Positions 42,365 through 50,915 of a DNA stretch of 53,732 nucleotides are shown in pieces. Under the pieces are notes generated by a model, which did no database searches, had not been told where the DNA came from, and worked only from the letters and a program-made list of their open reading frames with translations. Positions within the stretch are counted from its first letter, which is position 1; every line of letters begins with the position of its first letter. The position numbers and the translations under genes are program-made. The stretch comes from Bacillota bacterium (GTDB lineage: Bacteria; Bacillota; Clostridia; Acetivibrionales; DTU013): positions 1 to 53,732 of the forward strand of contig JAEYRB010000040.1 of NCBI GenBank assembly GCA_023409735.1. Direction: 5' to 3'.

Positions 42365-42931
42365 ATGCTTGACTGGAAGGAGCTTGAAGAGGGCTGTACT
42401 TCATGTTTGAGGTGCAGCCTGGGACAGACAAGAACGAATATTGTTATAGGACGAGGCTCAAGAACGGCGAAGCTCATGTTCATTGGAGAAGGTCCTGGAG
42501 AACAGGAGGATATACAAGGGAAACCTTTTGTGGGAGCGGCAGGACAGCTTCTTGACCTGCTGCTTGACGCGCTTATGTTTAAGGAGGATGAATACTACAT
42601 TGGCAATATTGTAAAGTGCAGGCCTCCAAGGAACAGAGTACCTACTGACGAAGAAGCAGAAAGCTGTCTGCCGTGGCTGAGAAATCAGGTCGCACTCATA
42701 AGGCCGCAGATAATTGTATGTCTTGGTTCAACTGCGATGAAATATATTGTGGACAAGGAAGCTAAAATAACTCAGATAAGAGGCCAGTGGATAGAGAGAA
42801 AGGGCTGCTGGATCATGCCGACATTTCACCCTGCCGCCTTGCTGAGAGATCCGTCAAAAAAGGCGTTAATGTTCACTGACATTAAGAATGTGCGAAAAAA
42901 GTTGGATGAGATAAATAATGGCGCAATGTAA
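42365..42931 (+). CDS. Uracil-DNA glycosylase, family 4 (4Fe-4S)
   Basis: Removes uracil from DNA in base-excision repair. 188 aa with the family-4 motifs GEGPGEQED (41-49), GKPFVGAAGQLL, and the late TFHPAALLR. All four cluster ligands are in place: Cys14 and Cys17 in CTSCLRC, Cys85 in VKCRPP and Cys101 in ESCLPW (15 residues between the last two). It follows the MFS gene by 27 bases and precedes a paralog that lacks half of these cysteines. Confidence 0.92.
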   Translation: MLDWKELEEGCTSCLRCSLGQTRTNIVIGRGSRTAKLMFIGEGPGEQEDIQGKPFVGAAGQLLDLLLDALMFKEDEYYIGNIVKCRPPRNRVPTDEEAESCLPWLRNQVALIRPQIIVCLGSTAMKYIVDKEAKITQIRGQWIERKGCWIMPTFHPAALLRDPSKKALMFTDIKNVRKKLDEINNGAM

Positions 42932-43066
42932 ACATGAAATAGATGCCATGGCTCACTTTTCCCGATTGATGCAATATTTTGTAATGCATTGCTTCAAGCA
43001 TGATGCTTGCAAATTACCAAAAAATACAATCAATACAAGACAGTTAATTAGGGGGCAAAGACTCAC

Positions 43067-43639
43067 TTGAATTTATTAGATGATTTATATAGGGAGTACT
43101 CTCAGAGGTTTGCAGGTAATGAATTTGTATTTGGCTGCGGCTGTGCAGAGCCAAAGCTGCTTCTTATCGGCGAAGCTCCCGGCCGTGAGGAGGTAAAGCT
43201 TTCACGCCCGTTCTCGGGAGCAGCCGGAAAAAATCTTGATGAGTTTCTGGAGCTTGTGCAAATACAAAGAGAAACAATTTATATAACTAATGCTATAAAA
43301 TATAGACTATCAAAGGTTAATCCCAAAACGGGCAGACTCTCCAACAGGCCGGCTGCAAGGGATGAAATAAATGCCAGCAGACCATTTTTACTAAGGGAAA
43401 TTGAAGCAATAAGCCCAAAGGTTATTGTTACCCTGGGAAATGTACCACTTAGAGCAGTTACGGGAAATATGGCGGTAAGTATAGGTGAATGTCATGGAAA
43501 GGCATTGGAATATTCTTACGGAGGCAAATGCTATGTGTTATTCCCACTTTATCATCCAGCCAGCATTATATATAACAGAAGTTTGAAACAGGTTTATGAG
43601 AGCGATATACTGGCTCTTCGAGATATTTTTGATAGTTAG
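43067..43639 (+). CDS. Uracil-DNA glycosylase superfamily protein, partial Fe-S ligands
   Basis: Paralog of the preceding gene, 190 aa. It keeps the fold motifs GEAPGREE (35-42), RPFSGAAGKNLDEF and LYHPASI, so the uracil pocket may be intact. The Fe-S cluster is not: the positions of Cys85 and Cys101 in the paralog are Tyr79 (AIKYRL) and Ser104 (NASRPF); only a CGC pair (24, 26) remains near the N-terminus. It may be a cluster-free glycosylase with another base specificity. TTG start near 43067 after AGGGGGC. Separated from its paralog by 135 bases. Confidence 0.8.
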   Translation: MNLLDDLYREYSQRFAGNEFVFGCGCAEPKLLLIGEAPGREEVKLSRPFSGAAGKNLDEFLELVQIQRETIYITNAIKYRLSKVNPKTGRLSNRPAARDEINASRPFLLREIEAISPKVIVTLGNVPLRAVTGNMAVSIGECHGKALEYSYGGKCYVLFPLYHPASIIYNRSLKQVYESDILALRDIFDS

Positions 43640-43917
43640 AATGAGAGCATTAAAATATAAAGAAGTGGAAGCTTCACTCACTTCTACAGATATCAGGTGC
43701 CGATCTGGTTTTATACAGAGAGTAAGATTTCTTTTAACAGATGCGTAATAATATTGATAAATATTTGGTATTGCTTATAATAATGTTAATAATTTGGTAT
43801 TATTAACATAGGTGAGGGGCATTTGCGATGTGCTATTTTTGAAGTTCTGTTACACTCTATATATCGTTTACCTAAATTAATTTAAGGTTACATCGCAATT
43901 GCCTTAGGTGAAGGTTA
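43640..43917. promoter_or_regulatory. Stacked inverted repeats upstream of the FHA-FtsW-PBP operon
   Basis: AGAAGTG/CACTTCT (43661-43667 / 43679-43685) encloses GAAGCTTC and may end the glycosylase transcript. TGTTAATAAT (43784-43793) pairs perfectly with ATTATTAACA (43799-43808). GGCATTTGCGATGT (43818-43831) pairs with ACATCGCAATTGCC (43890-43903) at 13 of 14 bases across 58 nt. A duplicated ATTTGGTATT lies at about 43762 and 43792. This looks like a structured leader or multi-site operator of the operon. Confidence 0.5.
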
Positions 43918-44370
43918 ATGTTTGAAATTGTTTCATTAGTAGTTAAATATATTTTTGTGCTCATTGTTTATTTATTTATTTTCGCAATTATACGCATGAT
44001 ATACTTGGACATAAGGTCCATGAGCGCAAGCAAGGCAAATACTGCGGGGAGTTATCCCTATTTAAAGCTGCTTAACCAGCGAGAAAGCCTTAATTTTAAA
44101 ATTGAAGAAGCATACACACTTGACAGGAGCATTTCCATAGGCCGCGAAGCAAGTAATAATGTAGTTATCGGAGATCCGTTCCTATCAAAGAGGCATGCTT
44201 TTTTTCAAGTTAAGGATGGACAGGTTTTTATTGAAGATCTAAATAGCAGGAACGGGACTTACCTCAATGGAACGCGTATAAATCAAAATGAAAAGATTGT
44301 CCTGGCAGATGGCGATAAAATTAAGCTGGGCAATGTGGAGTTCCTTTTCAAGGTACCGGAGAAGCTATAG
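43918..44370 (+). CDS. Membrane-anchored FHA-domain protein
   Basis: Phosphothreonine-binding adaptor of 150 aa. One N-terminal helix (about 4-28), a short basic linker, and an FHA domain about 70-150 (SIGREASNNVVIGDPFLSKRH split at the SKRH, then LNSRNGTYLNG). It is the first gene of an operon with an FtsW/RodA protein and a PBP, an arrangement familiar in Actinobacteria and Clostridia, where a PASTA-type Ser/Thr kinase regulates wall synthesis through the FHA protein. GGTGAAGG precedes the ATG. Confidence 0.85.
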   Translation: MFEIVSLVVKYIFVLIVYLFIFAIIRMIYLDIRSMSASKANTAGSYPYLKLLNQRESLNFKIEEAYTLDRSISIGREASNNVVIGDPFLSKRHAFFQVKDGQVFIEDLNSRNGTYLNGTRINQNEKIVLADGDKIKLGNVEFLFKVPEKL

Positions 44371-44386
44371 GAGCATGGAGTAGAAT

Positions 44387-45679
44387 ATGTTTGGTGCATT
44401 GACTTACAAAAGACCTATAAATTTAGTGATCATGGTCAATATTGCAGCATATGCAGTACTTATGCTATACACACAGCCTTTTGATAGAAACGTGCCTATT
44501 ACCTGTCTTCTGGTTACAGGTCTTATCTGTACTGCTTATTCTCTAATAACCTGGCTTAAAATGGGTGATGAGTATATCTTTCTCATTGTATCCATGCTTT
44601 TTAGCCTGGGAATTATTATGCTATACCGGCTTAATCCCAAAACGGGCTTGAAGCAGCTTATCTGGTTTGTTGCAGGAATTGTACTGTTCTTTATAACCTA
44701 TGTACTGTTTACAAAAATAAAACTATGGAGCAGGTTGGGTTTCGTGTATGCCGCTGCTTCGATAATCTTGAATATTGTCACACTCCTTTTCGGCAGCAGA
44801 ATAAATGGTGCGAGAAGCTGGATCATAATAGGCGGACGCAGTATGCAGCTGTCTGAAGTAACGAAAATAATATTTATCCTTTTTCTTGCGTGTTATTATG
44901 ACAGACAAAAAGAAGGATTAATATACTTCCCGGTAATAAAATTCTTAAGCAGAGAAGCACAAAATAGAGTATTTCTGGCAGGAGTAACCTTTATGAATAT
45001 CATATTGATGATCTTCCAAAAAGAATGGGGGACAGTGGCTCTTTTCTTCCTGCTTTACATTATACTCCTTTACGTGTTTGGAAATAATCGTTTGTTTTTA
45101 ATTGCTAACGGTGTTACTGCTATACCTATAGCATTGTTTGCATATTTCTTCATATATCATATCAGAGTAAGGTTTGATATGTGGCTTGATCCGTGGTCAG
45201 ATGCTTCAGGCAAAGGCTATCAGATACTACAATCACTTTTTGCCGTAGGTACAGGCAGCTTTCTTGGTACAGGAATTGGAGGAGGTCAGCCTAATCTAAT
45301 ACCTGCTGTAAATACGGACTTTATTTTCTCGGCTATATGTGAGGAAATGGGCGTATTGAGCGGTATTGCCATAATACTTTTGTATTTTATTCTTTGTTAT
45401 AGAGGAATCAAGATCGTATTAGGCATCAAATACGGCTTTTATAAGGTTTTGTCACTTGGAATTTCTGTGATGTTTGGTATTCAAACATTTATTATTATAG
45501 GCGGAGTTATCAAGCTGATACCATTAACCGGCATAACTCTGCCGTTTGTAAGCTATGGTGGAAGCTCCCTTATTACCAGCTTCATTTCGCTTGGCATACT
45601 GCAAGCTGTTTCCAAGCTTCAGCAAAGCAATGAGATAGGAGAAGAAAACATTGAAAAAGTCCTTGAACAGGGAAAATAG
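44387..45679 (+). CDS. FtsW/RodA/SpoVE-family glycosyltransferase
   Basis: SEDS peptidoglycan polymerase of 430 aa with about 12 helices. Seen: the loop NGARSWIIIGGRSMQLSEVTK with the conserved Asn and Arg, a helix-rich middle, YQILQSLFAVGTGSFLGTGIG with GGQP (split at the GTG turn), the catalytic-loop region NTDFIFSAICEEMGVLSG, and the terminal PLTGITLPFVSYGGSSL. It works with a cognate class B PBP, encoded next with a 29-base overlap. Whether it serves elongation, division or sporulation is not decided. Confidence 0.92.
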   Translation: MFGALTYKRPINLVIMVNIAAYAVLMLYTQPFDRNVPITCLLVTGLICTAYSLITWLKMGDEYIFLIVSMLFSLGIIMLYRLNPKTGLKQLIWFVAGIVLFFITYVLFTKIKLWSRLGFVYAAASIILNIVTLLFGSRINGARSWIIIGGRSMQLSEVTKIIFILFLACYYDRQKEGLIYFPVIKFLSREAQNRVFLAGVTFMNIILMIFQKEWGTVALFFLLYIILLYVFGNNRLFLIANGVTAIPIALFAYFFIYHIRVRFDMWLDPWSDASGKGYQILQSLFAVGTGSFLGTGIGGGQPNLIPAVNTDFIFSAICEEMGVLSGIAIILLYFILCYRGIKIVLGIKYGFYKVLSLGISVMFGIQTFIIIGGVIKLIPLTGITLPFVSYGGSSLITSFISLGILQAVSKLQQSNEIGEENIEKVLEQGK

Positions 45680-47087
45680 GAAAATCATAAATGTTCTGAT
45701 AGGAATAAGTCTGCTGTTTTTAGCTCTTACGGTCTACCTTACCTATTATACTATTTTCAAGGGGCCTGTCTATATTACAAGCTCGTATAACAGAAGGCTG
45801 CTCATTGCAGAGGAGAAGATACTGAGAGGTACAATATTTGACAGGAATGGCATTGTTCTTGCGAAAAGTGAAATAAGTGGTGACAGCCAGCTAAGGATAT
45901 ACCCATATAATAACTTATATAGTCAGGTTATAGGCTACAATTCACGGGTCTATGGAAAATCAATGCTTGAGCAAACATATAATAGCTACCTGACAGGCTC
46001 GGATGATTATGGAAAGGTTATAAATACATTTGGTATTGGTGACAGTAAAGAAAAAAGAGGCGAGGATCTTCATTTAACTATAGATCATGACATACAGCAG
46101 CTTAGTAGGAAGCTTCTTGGCAATAAGAACGGTGCGATCGTTGCAATGGATCCCAAAACAGGTGAAATAATCGCTATTGTAAGCAATCCGGATTTTAATC
46201 CCAATGAAGAAAGTCTTGAAAAGAATTGGCAGAACATGACTGAAGATGAAGATAGTCCGTTTGTTGCAAGAGCTACAAAAGGGCTGTATGCGCCGGGTTC
46301 CACATTTAAGGTAGCAACAGCTGCATTGGCAATTGAGAATGGACTGGAAAAGCTGGAGTTTCAGGATAATGGTACAGTTTCAATAGATGGAAAGCCATTC
46401 TCAAACTCTTCTGGGAAGGCCTATGGAAAAATTGATGTCACAAGGGCACTGGCTGTATCGAGTAATGTAGTGTTTTCACAGCTTGGCGTTAAGCTTGGAG
46501 AAGAAAAAATGAAGGATATGGCAAGCAGACTGGGAATGAATAGAGATATACCATTTGATATATCAGTTAGTAAGAGCTCCTTCCCTGATAAAAAAATGGG
46601 TACAACAGATGTAGCTGCGTCTGCAATAGGACAGGGCAAGGTATTGATTACACCGCTGCATATGGCAATGCTTGCGGCTACTATAGCAAATAATGGTGTT
46701 ATGATGGAACCGATAATGGTGAGTAAGGTAGTAGCACATAATGGATATACTGTCAAGGCAGCGAAGCAATCACAGCTATATACGGTAATGGACGCAGCCA
46801 CTGCTGAAAAAACAGGCTTAATGATGCAAGAGGCAGTCAAGAACGGGACTGCCGCCAAAGCGGCTATAAAAGGTGTTTCTGTTGCAGGAAAAACCGGAAC
46901 GGCCCAGAACGAATTGACAGCTACGCAGAAAAATAAAGAGCATGCATGGTTTATTGGATATGCTCCGGCAGATGATCCCGTTATAGCTATATCAGTCTTA
47001 TTGGAATATCAGGGAGGTTCAGGAGGAAACGATGCTGCACCTATTGCCAGAAAGGTTATGGCAGAATATCTCAAGGAAAACAAATAG
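45651..47087 (+). CDS. Class B penicillin-binding protein transpeptidase
   Basis: Cross-linking enzyme of 478 aa, partner of the SEDS polymerase. One N-terminal helix (about 12-34), a dimerisation/pedestal region with RGTIFDRNG (59-67), and the transpeptidase domain with Ser217-Thr-Phe-Lys220, Ser270-Ser-Asn272 and Lys414-Thr-Gly416. It is on the short side for class B PBPs and lacks PASTA repeats. The TTG start at 45651 has AGGAG at 9 bases and lies within the upstream gene. Confidence 0.92.
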   Translation: MKKSLNRENRKIINVLIGISLLFLALTVYLTYYTIFKGPVYITSSYNRRLLIAEEKILRGTIFDRNGIVLAKSEISGDSQLRIYPYNNLYSQVIGYNSRVYGKSMLEQTYNSYLTGSDDYGKVINTFGIGDSKEKRGEDLHLTIDHDIQQLSRKLLGNKNGAIVAMDPKTGEIIAIVSNPDFNPNEESLEKNWQNMTEDEDSPFVARATKGLYAPGSTFKVATAALAIENGLEKLEFQDNGTVSIDGKPFSNSSGKAYGKIDVTRALAVSSNVVFSQLGVKLGEEKMKDMASRLGMNRDIPFDISVSKSSFPDKKMGTTDVAASAIGQGKVLITPLHMAMLAATIANNGVMMEPIMVSKVVAHNGYTVKAAKQSQLYTVMDAATAEKTGLMMQEAVKNGTAAKAAIKGVSVAGKTGTAQNELTATQKNKEHAWFIGYAPADDPVIAISVLLEYQGGSGGNDAAPIARKVMAEYLKENK

Positions 47088-47094
47088 TATGCTT

Positions 47095-48399
47095 TTAACG
47101 CTTAACACTGTAGCTGCTGATCGTACCGATCTTGTATTTGTAAGAACCATATCGACGATTTGTGTGCCATAAAAAACGACTGACAAGTCTACTAAACCAT
47201 TCGAGGTCAATAAATAAAAGCATTGGCCCTACTATTACCGATCTGTATCTCATTATTGTGTCTGCAACATTCTCCACTACTAGAGCATTAATAATTATAT
47301 AAATTGCGGTGAATGCAAGAAGACCCAAATAGAAACCGTTCTTTTTCCTTATAGCAGAATATATTCCTGTCAACATAAGAGCTAGGCATGTATACCAGAA
47401 TATCATATCTATCCCCAGCAACAGTTTAAGCGCATAATTACCCTTTATATCTGCAAAATCTACATTGCCGGGATACGGAAGCAGCAGATAATTGACCATG
47501 GATTCTACAATGCTTCTTTTTGAAACTATTTCATTAATTCTTTCAGCCTTTGTTGAAATCTCCTGTGCAATATTATCAGATTTAACAGTTGGGAAGGCTA
47601 CTGCATGATAATTTCGAGTTAATGGGTTAGCTACCAAGAAAAATAATACCATAGAGTATAGAACAATAATTGCTACATATGCCAGGAGTGTTTTGTCCTT
47701 AGTTTTGCGGAAGAGTAATGCCAGGCTTATGAATAACCCTGCGCAAAGAGGAGCGAACATATAAACTCTTATAAGCGTTGCAAGGTATATCAGAAAACAA
47801 ATTAAAATCATATAAATAGCACTTTTTACCAGGCTTTTTTGTTTACTTGCAAAACTCTTTATAAGGTTCTGTACTGAATACAGGAATAAAATGCATACCA
47901 GAATAAGCGAGGCTTCCTTACGTGAATCGGATGTCCAAAGGAACATATTTGGAAGATAAAAGAATACCAGGCTGATGAATGCTCCTTGTATGAATTTGTA
48001 CCCATGGTTGATGGCTATTCTAAGAAGCAACAGTGCAGAGATACAAGTAAATATTATATTGATGAAGGAAATAATATATCTGTTTATTCCAAACAAATAA
48101 TAAACAATACCTATAAAGACCGTATACCAAGTGTAAGAATAGTTGACCATGTTAAATGGGACACCGCTATTAAGCTGCTGAGCTATTTTAATACCCTCCT
48201 GGTGGTATAGGAGACCATCGGTTCCAAAACTTTCAGGACCGACTCTATAGAGGTAAAACACCATTATGATCCTGATTAAAACAGCAATTGATATGAAAAC
48301 TATATATAAATCTCTATGATTATCCTTTGGTACCAACAAATATGCAGCTGCTATAAGTACGAGAAACACTGCCAATGCAATTACTATATTATACGCCAT
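47095..48399 (-). CDS. Polytopic membrane protein, possible GT-C glycosyltransferase
   Basis: A 434-residue protein with about 11-12 membrane helices. The first extracytoplasmic loop (GPESFGTDGLLYHQEGIKIA) carries the Asp that lipid-linked GT-C transferases use, and the later TSDSRKEASL motif lies between helices. This fits a mannosyl- or glucosyltransferase that works on undecaprenyl-phosphate sugars, but I do not recognise the family securely. Convergent with the PBP gene (7 bases between stops), divergent from the PocR-AraC gene. Confidence 0.55.
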   Translation of the reverse strand: MAYNIVIALAVFLVLIAAAYLLVPKDNHRDLYIVFISIAVLIRIIMVFYLYRVGPESFGTDGLLYHQEGIKIAQQLNSGVPFNMVNYSYTWYTVFIGIVYYLFGINRYIISFINIIFTCISALLLLRIAINHGYKFIQGAFISLVFFYLPNMFLWTSDSRKEASLILVCILFLYSVQNLIKSFASKQKSLVKSAIYMILICFLIYLATLIRVYMFAPLCAGLFISLALLFRKTKDKTLLAYVAIIVLYSMVLFFLVANPLTRNYHAVAFPTVKSDNIAQEISTKAERINEIVSKRSIVESMVNYLLLPYPGNVDFADIKGNYALKLLLGIDMIFWYTCLALMLTGIYSAIRKKNGFYLGLLAFTAIYIIINALVVENVADTIMRYRSVIVGPMLLFIDLEWFSRLVSRFLWHTNRRYGSYKYKIGTISSYSVKR

Positions 48400-48745
48400 T
48401 GTTGTCTTCCTTTGTATTCCAAATAACTAAATGCTCAACTGATAGTATACCATCAGTTATTCTTAATTCAACATTAATTGTGCACATTATTTAGTTATAA
48501 AATCACAAATATTATGTGTAAAAATTAGCAATTTAATTACCATCAATCTGTTTTCGTGTAGATATTTTTATAAAAATAGTAATGTTTTTATAAAAACATT
48601 GTTTTTTTACAAGAGGTTGATATTTTGATTTAATATTATATTATTATGTTTATATGGTTATTCATTAGAGGTTCTGTCCAACAATGTACAAACTGCAGTT
48701 TCTCTGATAAAATAGTGCAAAGGAAAGCCTGATTTTTGGAAGCTT
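48400..48745. promoter_or_regulatory. Divergent regulatory region with tandem AT palindromes
   Basis: TATTTTTATAAAAATA (48562-48577) and AATGTTTTTATAAAAACATT (48581-48600) are adjacent palindromes; the second is followed by seven T and could terminate a plus-strand leader. TTGATA near 48616 with an AT-rich -10 may be the promoter of the PocR-AraC gene. The ribosome site at 48738-48742 (GGAAG) is close to the ATG. Confidence 0.45.
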
Positions 48746-50032
48746 ATGAGCATAGATTTTGTATTAGATTTTAATTACAATGAAGCTATAAAATGTATGG
48801 ATGCATACAGCCGCTCTGTTGGGATCGAAGGTATTGTTATTGATAACACCGGAAAAACCTTGTACCAGACAGAAGCTTGCAGTGGATGTGGATTCTGCAA
48901 AAAGGTAAGAGAGCTTAATGGTTTAAACATAAGCTGTCAGAAGACGCACCTATATGGAAGCTACCAGGCAGAGCGCTTTGGGGGGGCATATATATTTTTC
49001 TGCCCTTTAGGTTTGGTGCATTGGGCGTCTCCGATTATGAGCCGAGGTACAATGCAGGGCGCGATACTTGGCGGTCCTGTGCTGATGATGGAGCCGGAAG
49101 AGTTTTTGCTTGATGAGATATTGTACAATAATCATATAAATAGGATGGAAATAAAAGAGCTCAGGCAATATATAAGCCAGGTGCCAATAATAAATCCTGA
49201 GAGGGTAAAGGAATTATCCAAGCTTATGATGATTGTTGCAGCTCACATATCTGGTGAGAATGCATCAATTTATCAGGATGAGACAGAGCTTAGTTATCAG
49301 GAGTCGGATATAGCTGATTACATTAATCATATAAAAACTATGGGTGGAAATGGTGATGTAACGTTCAGTTATCCTGTGGAAAAAGAAAAGGAGCTTATGT
49401 CACTTATTGCCAGGGGCGATAAGATGGGTTCACAGAAGCTTCTGAATGAAATATTGGGCTTCGTGCTTTTTACAGCAGAGGGAAATTTCGATTTAATCAA
49501 AGCTAGAATTCTTGAACTCGTTGTGGTTTTGTCAAGGGCAGCACTAGAAGGCGGAGCAGATGTGGAGCAGATATTCGGGCTCAATTACAAATATCTATCG
49601 CAGATACATACCTTCAAAACAGTTGACGATTTGACTTACTGGCTGTCTGAAATAATGATAAGATTTACTGATTGCGTTTTTAACCTGACAGAGGTTAAGC
49701 ATTTTGACGTAATTTACAAAGCTGTAGACTATATAAAAAGAAATTATATGAAAAAGATATCTCTGGATGAAGTTGCATCACATGTAAATCTTAGCAAATC
49801 TTATTTTTGCGCAATATTTAAGGATGAAATGAAATGCAGCTTCAATGAGTATATTAACAAGGTAAGGATAGATATTAGCAAGAGGCTTTTGCTTGATGAA
49901 AATATGACGCTGGTTGAGATAGCGTATTGTGTGGGATACGAGGACCAGAGCTATTTCACTAAGGTTTTTAAGAATCAGGTAGGTATAAGTCCCGGGAAGT
50001 TTAGGGAACGAAAAGGATTAATAACACAATAA
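48746..50032 (+). CDS. PocR-domain AraC-family regulator
   Basis: Transcription activator of 428 aa. N-terminal PocR sensor domain about 5-170 with its cysteine set (Cys45, Cys48, Cys51 in CSGCGFCKK, Cys64 in ISCQKTH, Cys86 in FFCPLGL), a middle helical region, and a C-terminal AraC HTH about 325-425 (SLDEVASHVNLSKSYFCAIF, then VEIAYCVGYEDQSYFTKVFK). PocR domains bind small alcohols or methylated compounds and, in Clostridia, such regulators sit next to corrinoid methyltransferase genes, as here. Target: most likely the next gene, 44 bases downstream. Confidence 0.9.
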   Translation: MSIDFVLDFNYNEAIKCMDAYSRSVGIEGIVIDNTGKTLYQTEACSGCGFCKKVRELNGLNISCQKTHLYGSYQAERFGGAYIFFCPLGLVHWASPIMSRGTMQGAILGGPVLMMEPEEFLLDEILYNNHINRMEIKELRQYISQVPIINPERVKELSKLMMIVAAHISGENASIYQDETELSYQESDIADYINHIKTMGGNGDVTFSYPVEKEKELMSLIARGDKMGSQKLLNEILGFVLFTAEGNFDLIKARILELVVVLSRAALEGGADVEQIFGLNYKYLSQIHTFKTVDDLTYWLSEIMIRFTDCVFNLTEVKHFDVIYKAVDYIKRNYMKKISLDEVASHVNLSKSYFCAIFKDEMKCSFNEYINKVRIDISKRLLLDENMTLVEIAYCVGYEDQSYFTKVFKNQVGISPGKFRERKGLITQ

Positions 50033-50076
50033 ATAAATATAAACCCAACAAAACAAAGAAAAAATAGGAGGCATTT

Positions 50077-50715
50077 ATGAGTATTCTTAATGAAATCTCA
50101 ACAAATCTTCAGCAGGGGAAGGCAAAGGTTGTCAAGGAGCTTGTGCAAAAGGCTATTGACGAAGGTATTGATGCAAAAACGATATTGGAGGAGGGCCTTC
50201 TGTCAGGTATGTCCATTATCGGTCAAAAATTTAAAAATAATGAAGTATATGTACCTGAGGTTCTTATTGCTGCAAGAGCTATGAACGCTGGATCCGCGCT
50301 TCTAAAGCCGCTGCTTGCTTCCAGTGGCGTCAAGGCTAAGGGCAAGGTGGTTCTGGGTACAGTAAAAGGCGACCTGCATGATATTGGAAAGAATCTTGTA
50401 AGAATGATGATGGAAGGAAAAGGCCTTGAGGTTTATGATTTAGGAGTTGACGTTCCGGCTGAAAGATTCATTGAAAAGGCAAAAGAGGTAGATGCCAACA
50501 TTATCGCATGTTCAGCACTACTTACAACTACTATGCCTGAGATGAAAACAGTGGTTGATACAGTAAATGCATCAGAGTTAAAAGGGAAGGTCACCATCAT
50601 GATAGGAGGGGCTCCTGTAACAGATACTTACTGCAAGCAGATAGGAGCTGACATATACACCTCAGATGCGGCTTCAGCTGCGGATGCCGCATCTAATGTA
50701 GTGGCAGCCGGTTAA
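50077..50715 (+). CDS. Corrinoid (B12-binding) methyltransferase protein, MtxC type
   Basis: Cobalamin carrier of 212 aa. N-terminal four-helix cap (about 1-85, with GMSIIGQKFKNNEVYVPEVL), then a Rossmann cobalamin-binding domain with the base-off signature Asp99-Leu-His101-Asp-Ile-Gly104 (GDLHDIGKNLV) and CSALLTTTMPEM. Such proteins accept a methyl group from a substrate-specific methyltransferase and pass it to a second one. Oddity: neither partner is encoded nearby. GGAGGC precedes the ATG. A family B repeat that can form a perfect terminator follows 5 bases after the stop. Confidence 0.92.
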   Translation: MSILNEISTNLQQGKAKVVKELVQKAIDEGIDAKTILEEGLLSGMSIIGQKFKNNEVYVPEVLIAARAMNAGSALLKPLLASSGVKAKGKVVLGTVKGDLHDIGKNLVRMMMEGKGLEVYDLGVDVPAERFIEKAKEVDANIIACSALLTTTMPEMKTVVDTVNASELKGKVTIMIGGAPVTDTYCKQIGADIYTSDAASAADAASNVVAAG

Positions 50716-50720
50716 TTAAT

Positions 50721-50786
50721 GGTGCTGTCTGAAAGGCTACAGAAAAAAGTCTCGGGTTCGGCTTTGAACTGCCCCCGAGACTTTTA
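50721..50786 (+). repeat. Dispersed repeat family B, copy 2, acting as terminator
   Basis: Left block GAAAGGCTACAGAAAAAAG, right block GCCCCCGAGACTTTT. AAAAGTCTCGGG (50745-50756) pairs perfectly with CCCGAGACTTTT (50774-50785): a 12-bp terminator for the corrinoid-protein gene. Confidence 0.8.
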
Positions 50787-50915
50787 CTATTTAGTCGACT
50801 ATTAACATTTTGTTCATGACTTAATCATTAATGTGGTGTATAATTTAAAAACAGGCCAAAAAGCGAGTGGGTAAATATCGCCACTTAGTATTATTACAGA
50901 AATGAGAGGATTAAG

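Noticed and set aside
49990..50076. Cobalamin riboswitch ahead of the corrinoid-protein gene.
   Set aside because: The gap is only 44 bases and contains no B12-box; regulation by the PocR-AraC protein is simpler.
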